NCBI RefSeq assembly: GCF_022965805.1
Contig: NC_133108.1
Location: 24,829,545-24,893,544 of the forward strand
Direction: 5' to 3'
Source: Primulina eburnea
Lineage: Eukaryota > Streptophyta > Magnoliopsida > Lamiales > Gesneriaceae
DNA length: 64,000 bases
Shown here piece after piece: positions 55,727-64,000 of the stretch. A program made the translations under genes and the position numbers. The notes beneath the pieces are model-generated. The model ran no database searches, was not told the origin of the DNA, and worked only from the letters and a program-made list of their open reading frames with translations. How positions within the stretch are numbered: position 1 is the first letter of the stretch; every line of letters starts with the position of its first letter.

Positions 55727-55815
55727 CGGGCAGCCCCTTGGGATGCCCTAGCTGCCCGTTTCGGGCAGCCCCTCGGGCAGCCCAAGCTGCCCGAAATGGG
55801 CAGCAACATGCTGCC
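55727..55815 (-). repeat. GGGCAGC/GCTGCCC hairpin array in D's leader
   Basis: Nine alternating arms, including GCTGCCCG-TTT-CGGGCAGC and GCTGCCCGAAATGGGCAGC, about 110 bp downstream of the primer-binding site. Confidence 0.78.
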
Positions 55816-55927
55816 CAAAAACCGCCCCAAAACCGGCCTTGAAACGTTGCAAAACATTGTTCTCATGCGGTTAGAAATCGATCTCAATATAATATCTTGT
55901 AGTTGCTAACACAAAATCGTAACCATA

Positions 55928-55939
55928 GCTCGGATACCA
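55928..55939 (-). other. Copia D primer-binding site, variant
   Basis: Minus strand TGGTATCCGAGC, as in C, one base off the B sequence. Confidence 0.85.
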
Positions 55940-55941
55940 CT

Positions 55942-58092
55942 TGAAAGGGGATCGGTTACGGTGACCGGAAGCGCAACGGAAGCTCAAAAATTTGATTTTT
56001 CATACAAAAATTTCGGCCACCCCTAAATCTTGTGCAACAAATACAATAAAACACAAAAATGTCATACATAGGGTGTTTTAAAGAAATATACCTATCAATC
56101 TCAAGAGATTGATTATGGCTCCAACTTTGTTGTCAAACAACAAAGCTCTTGAAAGGTAGAAACTATCTTCAAGCTTTCCAATGAGCACTCCTTGCTCAAC
56201 TATTAATCCCACCACCAACTAGGTAGATCCCCTCATATTTTGCACTAGAAAAATATGAGGATTTTTCAAAGAGAAGTGCAAGATTTCCTCAACAAATTGA
56301 AGAACAAAAGGAGAGAAAAAATGGGAGAGAAAAATGAGAGAAGTTTCGGCCAAGGAGGTTGTGAATGAAGGGAAGGGAGACTTGTGTTGGTTGTGGGAAA
56401 AGTAGAATCACTTTTTGCATGCCATGCCTTGAAAACTCAAAAAGTAGTCTCCCAACCTTTCACCTCCCATGCATGCATATTATATGGTTTTTAATCAAAT
56501 TAAAAACCTTGGACTAAATTTAATTATCTCAAACATATTTGAGACTAATTAAACATTACTTGAATTTACCCAAGTCACACTAGTTAAATAATTATTTTAA
56601 TTGAGCTCTACAAGACTCAATATAATTTAATTAATCCAACACTTGAATTAATTTAATTATTTGGACTCTACTAGGTCCACTAGTGTTTAATTAATTCAAC
56701 ACTTGAATTAATTTAATTTAGTCCACAATAATGTTTATGAAAATCACAATTTTCAAATACATTATTTACTTGGCCAAATTTTAATTTTGGAACACTTCCA
56801 TAAATTAAAATTTACATTTCTCTCATAGAAGTCATACTTCTATTTTTCTTTACACTTATAAACTCATTTATAAGTTGTTCAACACATTGAACTATTTTCT
56901 CTTTTATAGAAGTCATACTTCTAATTTTCCTTACGCTTATAAACTCCTTTATAAGCCGTTCAACACATTGAACTATTTTTACTTCTCAACGGGATCTAGA
57001 AAGCTAGTACTTGTGTGGCCCTCAATGGTTCATTGATACAACTAGCCGTGGGTTCACATCTCTATGTGATTCGGACTAAACATGTCCTTATATGAGCATA
57101 CCCCAATTGCTCCATTCTTATTTATCAACACCTTGATAATAAGAACGTCAGAACTCAAGTCTGATAGTACCCAACCAATCATGTAAACGCCTAGCAGCAT
57201 CGCTTACATGATTCCCTAGGTATCAAATGATAGTGCCTGCAAGAACCATTCAATTATGGTTAGCGTACAGTACGGTCCCTTCAACTCATATATCCCGACC
57301 GATTCGACAACCATTGGTTTATCGAGAGTTGTCAATGAATCGATACTATGTGTCATGTCGTAGTTGCATCAATGGTGTAATCAATGAAACCCCTTTCATA
57401 ATTACAACCATACTCTGGCCAGAGACTTCAACCTACATACACATGATAACACATAGGATATCCATACCCAAAGGTAAGCGGTGAATCCCCGACTACAATG
57501 CATCGACTCCTATGTGTTTCGACAGAACACCCAATCTTGCCACCTGATGACCCCATGAGAGTCGGTAAACAAGTCAAAGTGTAATTCTAGCACATAGAGT
57601 CTCAATGTTGTCCCGGGTCATAAGGACTAATGGTGTACAACCATAAACCAGGACTTTTCCACTCGATAAGTGAGAACCATTTGGAAAGTCCTTTTATGGA
57701 GGGTTGTTCAGTGCACTCTACAAGGAGCACCTATCTGCATATTCGGACATCACAATGTCCCCTACCAATGAAACATGGTACTCACATCGCAGATACTAGT
57801 CTCTAACTAGAGCGGCCTATTTCCTTCTTAGTGGCGGCTGAATCGACTAGGAACCGTTTAGAATATACAGTATTACAAATATGAGTTTCATGATACTCAT
57901 CATATGAGCATCTCATATTCTTTCTACTATTTGTATATTCAAGGGCTTTATCTATGCAACTAGCATGGGTATACAGATAAAGATTTGCCAAAATAATAAT
58001 TCCAAATATTATTAAAATAAAGATTGCTTATACATAGAGTTTCATTGTGAACACTCGGCCAACACTTGGCTCGACGGGCACCTACTCTAACA
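55942..58092 (-). repeat. Copia D 5' LTR (2151 bp)
   Basis: Partner of 48720-50870; differences seen near 56479, 56901, 57450, 57809 and 57821. Confidence 0.93.
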
Positions 58093-58511
58093 TATTGTTG
58101 TTATGTATCCATGCTTTTTTGTTTATCATATGATTGCATGTTTCGTTGATTTATACTGGGATTATATTCTCACCGGAATTATCCGGCTATTGTCTTGTTT
58201 GTATGTGTACATGACAACAGGTGGGATATGATCAGGGTCCAGGAGATGAGGAGAGATCGTGATAGAGTGGAGACCTCGGACTTTGATGTATCTAGGGTTG
58301 TGACATTTGATATTTAGATGTTGAACCTTAGTTTTATTTATTTGTAGACGGTACAGGACATGTACTATATTTTATACTGTGTTGTATATTAGTTTGATTT
58401 CACTACATTCCGCATTAAAAAGAAAAAAAATTTATGACCCTAATTATTTGATTAGTAAACTGATCCTGATGACGATTAAGAATTGATTAGCGTCCGGGTC
58501 CCCACAACAGG

Positions 58512-58523
58512 TGGTATCAGAGC
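58512..58523 (+). other. Gypsy E primer-binding site (tRNA-iMet)
   Basis: TGGTATCAGAGC five bases after the 5' LTR end, as in M. Confidence 0.92.
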
Positions 58524-58751
58524 GATAGATCCTTGAGACTGAGATAGGAGCTAGTGAGCAGGGTAGATGGAGGTTTTCTTTCCTGCTTTTGATTGCTAGC
58601 ATGATTTATTGTTTTGATACATATTTACTTGAATTATCTGATTTTGATATGGTATTGTGAATTATCTGGAATGGATCAGCTGTAAGATGATCCGAGGAAG
58701 ATTGAAACTGATCTGTTGTAATTGGGTTATTAATCCATTTAATTATCAGAT
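58524..58751 (+). other. Gypsy E leader
   Basis: Short untranslated leader between the primer-binding site and the gag ATG; nothing else visible. Confidence 0.6.
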
Positions 58752-60077
58752 ATGCCTCCGAGAAGAGTACCAGAACAGGGTAGCACGTCCAATCCTCCAA
58801 TGGACGTTACAGCTACTCCAATGGAGACATTGTTGAAAAGGTTTCAGTCTTTCCATCCACCGGCTTTGAGGGGTACGGAGAATGCTGTGGAGTATGAAAG
58901 TTGGTTGGACGATATTGAGATGATGTTCGAATCTTTAGAGTATACTGACGAGCGGAGGGTGAAATTGATAGGACACCAGTTACACAACGTTGCTAAAAAC
59001 TGGTGCATCACAACAAGAAAGGCATTGGAACATCGAGATACGACTATTACCTGGAATGTGTTTAGAACTGAATTCTATCAGAGGTTCTTTCCAGTGTCTT
59101 ATAGGAAGGACAAGGGAGCCGAATTTGATAATTTGAGACAGGGTCAGCTTAACATTGAGGAATATGTGGCCAAGTTCTCTTCACTGTTGCGATTTGCTCC
59201 ACATGTGGCTGAACATGATGAGGTCGTTGCGGACCAGTTCATAAATGGCCTAAATCAAGTCATATTTACATCAGTGAACACAGTGCGACCGAATAATTTT
59301 ACTGGTGCCCTGAACCGAGCCAGGGGAGCCGAAGCCGGTCTGATGAGACAGAGAGGAGCTTCGTTTGTGCTTCCAGCACCAGGACCACAACAACCACCTC
59401 CTCGATTCGAAGGTGGCAGTAGCAGTGGCGGAAAGAAGGATTTCTTGAAGGCTAGAGGGAAGCAGTTCAAGAAGTCCGGAAGCAGTTCTTCTAGCTCTGG
59501 AAGTCCTCGACAGAGCCAGAGCTATAATGGACCTATTTGCAATACTTGTGGAGGAAAGCATCCCACTGAGCAGTCCCGAGGAGTATTTGGCAGCTGCCGT
59601 ATTTGCAAACAACAAGGACACTTTGCTCGAGTGTGTCCACATAGAGGTGCCAAGGGACCCCAGGCAGCTGAGTCATCAAGATCAGTGGCTCAGACAGGCA
59701 GACGACCATCTGCTGTTCATTATTTTCAGCCAGCACCGTCTACTCAGTCACAGCAGAGGCCAGGAAGAAGCCAAACCGTGAGCCAGCCTCCTTGACAGCA
59801 GGCCCGAGTTATTGCTTTGACCGAGGAGCGGGAACAGGAGGCACCTGATGATGTTGTGGCAGGTAACTGTTTTATTTCTGGTTATCCTGCATACGTATTG
59901 ATTGATACTGGTGCATCGCATACTTTTATTTCTGAGAGATTTACATTGAGTCATGCGTTACCTATTGAGTCCTTGTCTGCGGTAGTGTCTGTCTCTTCTC
60001 CGTTAGGGACAGGTTTGATTTCGGTGAAGTCTGTGAAATCTTTTGTACTGCAGTACGATGGGCAACGATTGAGTTAG
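58752..60077 (+). pseudogene. Gypsy E Gag-protease (one in-frame stop, then frameshift)
   Basis: ATG at 58752 starts PPRRVPEQGSTS. Gag: METLLKRFQSFHPPALRG, YESWLDDIEMMFESLEYTDERR, FYQRFFPVSYRKDKGAEF, a Ser-rich stretch (KKSGSSSSSSGS), then CNTCGGKHPTEQ and the knuckle CRICKQQGHFARVC. A TGA at 59793 lies at a position read as Arg in M. The same frame then holds protease ([28 protein letters not shown]) until a one-base frameshift near 60070. Gag packages the RNA; the aspartic protease matures the polyprotein. Start chosen by match with M. Confidence 0.9.
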
Positions 60078-60127
60078 ACTGTATTTTACTTGGTTTATCT
60101 GATTTTGATTGTATTATCAGTATCGAT

Positions 60128-62265
60128 ATGTTGACCAAGTACCGAGCAACAGTTGATTGTTTCCACAAGATAGTGAGATTCAGACCTGAGATGGCTGAGG
60201 AGTGGAAATTTTACGGTAAGGGTTCTCGAGCTAGAATTCCTTTGATATCTGCGATAAATATTACTCGATTATTGCACAAAGGAGCGGATGGATTCCTGGT
60301 ATATTCAGTTGATTTACTGAAGTCGAACCCATCATTGGCGGACTTGCCAGTGTTGTGTGAGTTTGCTGATGTCTTTCCCGATGAGATTCCTGGATTGCCT
60401 CCGATTCGAGAGATAGAATTCAGCATTGAGTTGATGCCAGGAATAGTCCCGATTTCGAGGGCTCCTTACAGGATGGCACCGATCGAGTTGAAAGATTTGA
60501 AAGAACGGTTGGAGGATTTACTGGCCAAGGGATATATCAGACCAAGTGTATCTTCTTGGGGTGATCCAGTACTGTTCGTTAGGAAGAAGGATGGGTCGAT
60601 GAGACTTTGTATTGACTACCGGCAATTGAATAAGGCAACGATAAATAATAAATATCCATTGCCTCGTATTGATGATTTATTCGATCAGTTGCAGGGTTCT
60701 TGGGTGTATTCCAAGATCGATCTGAGATCTGGATACCATCAACTGAGAGTAAGGGATTCTTATATATCAAAGACAGCATTCAGAACCAGGTATGGACACT
60801 ATGAATTTATTGTCATGCCATTTGGTTTTACGAATTCATCGGCGGTATTTATGGGGTTGATGAACCGCATATTTCAGAGATATCTGGATGATTTCGTTAT
60901 CATATTCATTGATGATATTTTTGATTTATTCAAAGAATGTGATGGAGCATGCTGAGCATTTAAGAACTGTGTGGAGAATTTTGAGGGCGGAGAAACTATA
61001 TGCTAAACTGTCGAAATGCGAGTTCTGGTTGAAACAAGTGGCGTTTCTGGGGCATATTATATCCGGAGATGGTATATCAGTTGATCCTAGTAAGGTTGAG
61101 GCAGTGATTTCTTGGGAGACCGACATCTGTACCAGAGATACGCAGCTTTATGGGTTTGGCAGGAAATTATCGCCGATTCATTAAAGATTTTTCAAGTATT
61201 GCCAAACCAATTACACGGTTGACTCAGAAGAATGCTCCATTTGTTTGGTCTGAGAATTGTGAGACCAGTTTTCTCGAATTAAAGAAGAGATTGACCAGTG
61301 CTCTGGTGTTGACGATTCCTTCAAGCACTGGTGGATTTGTTGTTTATTTTGATGCATCTCACCGAGGATTGGGCTGTGTTTTGATGCAGCGGGGGCGCGT
61401 GATCGCTTACGCCTCGAGACAACTGAAGCCCCATGAATCTCGTTACCCAATTCATGATCTTGAATTGGCAGCCATAGTCTTTGCTTTGAAGATATGGCGA
61501 CATTACCTCTACGGTGAGAAATTTGAAATCTATTCTGATCATAAAAGCTTGAAATATCTGTTTTCACATTCAGAGTTGAATATGAGACAGCGAAGATGGC
61601 TGGATTTATTGAAAGATTTTGATTGTGAAATCAAATACTATCCGGGGAAATCTAATGCAGCAGCAGATGCACTGAGTCGAAAGGTATGTTCTCTATCCTT
61701 ATCGACTATGGGTGTTTCGAATTTAATTGAAGACTTCTGTTTGTCTGGATTAATATTTGAGACAGATCGGAGACCTATGAGATTATATACTATTCAAGCT
61801 GAACCAGAGCTGATTTTGAGAATTAAAGCAGCTCAGAAAGTTGATCAGAATATACAGAAGTCGATTGCTATGGTCAGAGCGGGACATAGATCGGAATATC
61901 ATGTTCAAAATGGTATTTTGTATGTGAATAATCGTCTTGTGGTGCCGAATGTTTCGAATTTAAGACAGCGAATACTGACAGAAGCGCACAACAGTCGTTT
62001 TAGCATTCATCCTGGTGGCAGGAAAATGTATAATGATTTAAGGACACAGTATTGGTGGAAACAAATGAAATCTGATGTTACTGAATTTGTGGCCAAGTGT
62101 CTGAATTGCCAAGAGGTGAAGGCTGAAAGAAAGAAATCAGGAGGTCTATTACAGAGTTTTTCCATTTCTGAATGGTAATGGGATCACATTTCCATGGATT
62201 TTGTGACACAGTTGCCACGTTCCTCCCGAGGTTGTGATGCAGTTTGGGTCGTGATTGATCGAGTG
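60128..62265 (+). pseudogene. Gypsy E Pol: RT, RNase H, integrase start (broken, truncated by F)
   Basis: 60128-60955: protease end and RT ([61 protein letters not shown]). Frameshift near 60925 just after the catalytic FIDD; RT continues ([10 protein letters not shown]) and shifts again near 61115. 61150-62178: [11 protein letters not shown], RNase H ([40 protein letters not shown]), integrase zinc domain ([22 protein letters not shown]), then TAA at 62176. The integrase core is cut after VWVVIDR at 62265 by LTR F. The frameshifts are not shared with M. Confidence 0.9.
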
Positions 62266-62433
62266 TGTAATGCCCGGAAATTTAATTACCGTAATCTGAA
62301 ATGAATTGGATTTGATTACTGTAATCGGAGATTAATCCGGAATGATTTATTAAATTAATCGAGATGATTATAGACGGGACGCGTTCTTGTTAGATTTTGA
62401 AAGGAAGAATATTGCGTGTGCGTGACTCGAAGG

Positions 62434-62680
62434 TCTCGCGCATATGCGCGAGAAGTGTACGCGCATATGCGCGAGCCATGCGAGAAGCCAAGGGAGAAAT
62501 CCAGAAAGTTTGGCGCACATGCGCGGTGTAAGTGCGCGCACATGCGCGGCAAGGCCAGAACCAGTGGCGCATATGCGCGAGTAGAGTGGCGCATATGCGC
62601 GGGAGGGCCAGAAGGGGTGGCGCATATGCGCGGAATTAATGGCGCATATGCGCGAGTAGTGGCCGCGCATATGCGCGAGA
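62434..62680 (+). repeat. GCGCATATGCGC array in LTR F
   Basis: Nine units of CGCGCATATGCGCG or GCGCACATGCGCG, 15-35 bases apart, starting ~170 bp inside the LTR. GAAGGTCTCGCGCATATGC is shared with element P. Confidence 0.87.
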
Positions 62681-62726
62681 CGTGGTATGTGTAGAGTGCG
62701 CCACTTGCTTGCATGCATGTATCGTG

Positions 62727-62746
62727 TATATATATATATATATATA
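62727..62746 (+). promoter_or_regulatory. TATA box of LTR F
   Basis: Alternating TA run 47 bases downstream of the array, the same spacing as in E. Confidence 0.55.
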
Positions 62747-63651
62747 CGCAAGCAATTCAGAATAAGGAAAAGAAAGAAACGAAAGAAACTTTGGGAAATT
62801 TATTCGTGAAGCTTGGGATCGTGATTGTGAACAATACGTCCGTCTGATTTTAAATCCGAGTACGGTACTGTGTTCATATCAACGCAGGCTACAACTGGAC
62901 GTAAGTTTCATTTCGTTTAGACAAGATTTGAATTTATGATGTTGTTAGAATTGAATATGATTCAGATATGGTGTTTCTGCTACTGTAGACATCGTATAAT
63001 TGAAGTCAGATTGAAGAACAGATTGTTTATGTATTTGTTATGATTTTCAGAGTTGATTTGATTGAGATTTTATATCAGATTCGTATTGTTATTGAGATTA
63101 TCATTTGTATCAGTATTGATTTCGAAGTCTGGTATTATATTTGTGATGTTTAGACTGACGGGGTTATCGAGACAGTATTGTTATGCCGTCGAAACATCAG
63201 TTGGTACAGATTGATCAAATTCAGTGTTGGTTTCTGTTATCTTGTGATATGGTTGATATGAATCAGATTGTAGTATATTCAGATATTGACCAGATAGATT
63301 TTGAATTGGATTATACATTGATACAGTGTATTGGTCATTGTCATTCCAGATCAGATATGGACAAATTCGACTTCGAGACTTCGTCTTCATCAGACGGGGA
63401 CGACAAAGGTATAATTCATGTGATATTCGGGAAGAAGAACTCAATTGAGATCGCGTTGAGTTGCCCACTAAATCACATACTATACTCTTGTTATGTGTTA
63501 TATGATTATGCTATGATTATAGATTGTTATTCATGCATTAAGATAGGACAGTCTGGAGATCAGGCAGACTCTAGACGTTCGGCGATATCTCAGCTCTGGG
63601 GAAGATCACCGCCCCTTTGTAGATGTGGATACAGATCAGGCCGAAGTCTAG

Positions 63652-63710
63652 GAATAAGACGTACAGCACCTCGATTGGTAGGGTAGGTGACAGCCAGTGA
63701 CGTCTTATTC
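63652..63710 (+). other. Conserved two-tier stem-loop in LTR F
   Basis: GAATAAGACG (63652-63661) pairs with CGTCTTATTC (63701-63710); the inner pair is GCACC with GGTGAC. Same structure as in A and M, with a changed loop. Confidence 0.7.
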
Positions 63711-64000
63711 ACCCCGGGATCCCTAGAGTTATAGTTGAGTCGAGTCTAGACATGATTTGATTAGGACTGCATGCTCATATGGATGTGGCTCCTAGATCAT
63801 GGGACCCATCGTTATTGCTTCCAGTTGTGCTAGCATATCTTTATGATTTAGATTGGTTATATGCATGTTTAGCTGATTTGAAGTGCATGTTTGTTGTGAT
63901 TAGATTTCATAGCTTATGAAATCTAATGTTTTGATTTTATTCATGACAGCATGTTTCATGAACCATTTTATGTATATACATGTTTACCATGTTTTATACT

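Larger units (their letters stand above)
48720..58092 (-). mobile_element. Copia D: young, Gag-only Ty1/copia element (9373 bp)
   Basis: Plus strand TGAAAGGGG...CTCTAACA with perfect TSD TATTG (48715-48719 and 58093-58097) inside E's 5' LTR. Both LTRs are 2151 bp and differ at about five positions by my count. Minus-strand order: 5' LTR, variant primer-binding site, hairpin leader, intact gag, degenerate protease, integrase remnant, RT, RNase H, 3' LTR. The integrase core is deleted at the same place as in C and the pol frames are broken, so it must have moved with enzymes supplied in trans. Confidence 0.93.
47290..58506 (+). repeat. Gypsy E 5' LTR, split by copia D
   Basis: 47290-48719 plus 58098-58506 give a 1839-bp LTR, TGTAATGCCC...GGGTCCCCACA. 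The first ~600 bp match LTR F, with a GCGCATATGCGC array and TATA run. The middle (about 48420-48640) is unlike A, M or F and lacks their two-tier stem-loop. The end resembles A and M again. Confidence 0.85.
47290..64000 (+). mobile_element. Gypsy E: Ty3/gypsy element, runs off the right edge
   Basis: Starts TGTAATGCCC at 47290 within L. Order: 5' LTR (47290-58506, split by copia D), iMet primer-binding site, gag-protease, RT-RNase H, integrase cut at 62266 by LTR F. Its 3' end is not in the window, so only the visible extent is given, and the last part (62266-64000) is F. Proteins match M and A. Confidence 0.85.
62266..64000 (+). repeat. Gypsy F LTR (5' part, continues past the window)
   Basis: Starts TGTAATGCCCGG inside E's integrase gene; GAGTG (62261-62265) is the presumed left TSD. 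The first ~700 bp match E's LTR (GCGCATATGCGC array, TATA run, GTTCATATCAACGCAGGCTAC). From about 63540 it matches A and M instead (TAGACGTTCGG, GATGTGGATACAGATCAGG, two-tier stem-loop). It is cut at the window end, so I cannot tell a solo LTR from a full element. Confidence 0.85.

Overview
The window is repeat-rich chromosomal DNA from a flowering plant, probably a eudicot with a large genome; I cannot name the species. I found no single-copy host gene, rRNA or tRNA gene. Almost every base belongs to an LTR retrotransposon (Ty3/gypsy or Ty1/copia), to a fragment of one, to a CACTA DNA transposon, or to a palindromic element made of LTR ends. Evidence: gag zinc knuckles, DTG/DSG proteases, FIDD or YVDD reverse transcriptases, RNase H and DDE integrase motifs, TGGTATCAGAGC-type primer-binding sites (tRNA-iMet, typical of plants), TG...CA LTR ends, and exact target-site duplications (TSDs).

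Layout (element names are mine). Positions 1-45716 read as one old minus-strand gypsy, K, packed with later insertions. K's 5' LTR spans 31316-45716, its leader and gag start lie at 30310-31315, and the rest is off the left edge. Inside K's gag sits gypsy H (2278-2711 and 28188-about 30304). H was hit by gypsy A (1-2277; only its 3' end is in view) and by copia C (2712-28182, minus, TSD TATTA). C was hit by copia B (4670-21956, plus, TSD GTCCT/GTCTT), and B by gypsy G (7663-15123, minus, TSD GTATT). K's leader holds a 516-bp palindromic element P (30678-31193, TSD CAAGT). K's LTR holds a solo LTR S (32160-43528, TSD TTCTC), which holds gypsy M (33598-43338, minus, TSD AAGAT), which holds a CACTA element (38605-39989, TSD GAT).

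From 45717 to 47289 there are further K-like LTR pieces (L). At 47290 gypsy E begins (plus). Its 5' LTR is split by copia D (48720-58092, minus, TSD TATTG), its gag-pol runs 58752-62265, and its integrase gene is cut by another gypsy LTR, F, which runs off the right edge.

How the parts relate. A, M and E share a gag-pol family but carry different promoter modules in their LTRs. C and D are a non-autonomous copia subfamily: both keep an uninterrupted Gag reading frame, share a stop just after the Gag zinc knuckle, share one integrase deletion and share a variant primer-binding site. D's two LTRs are nearly identical, so it moved recently and must have used enzymes supplied by another element. 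The most unusual signals are (i) arrays of short interrupted palindromes, GC-rich, just upstream of TATA boxes in several unrelated LTR families, (ii) the palindromic U3-U3 element P, and (iii) conserved hairpins in LTRs and leaders. No polyprotein in view is intact; stops, frameshifts and deletions are recorded per entry.
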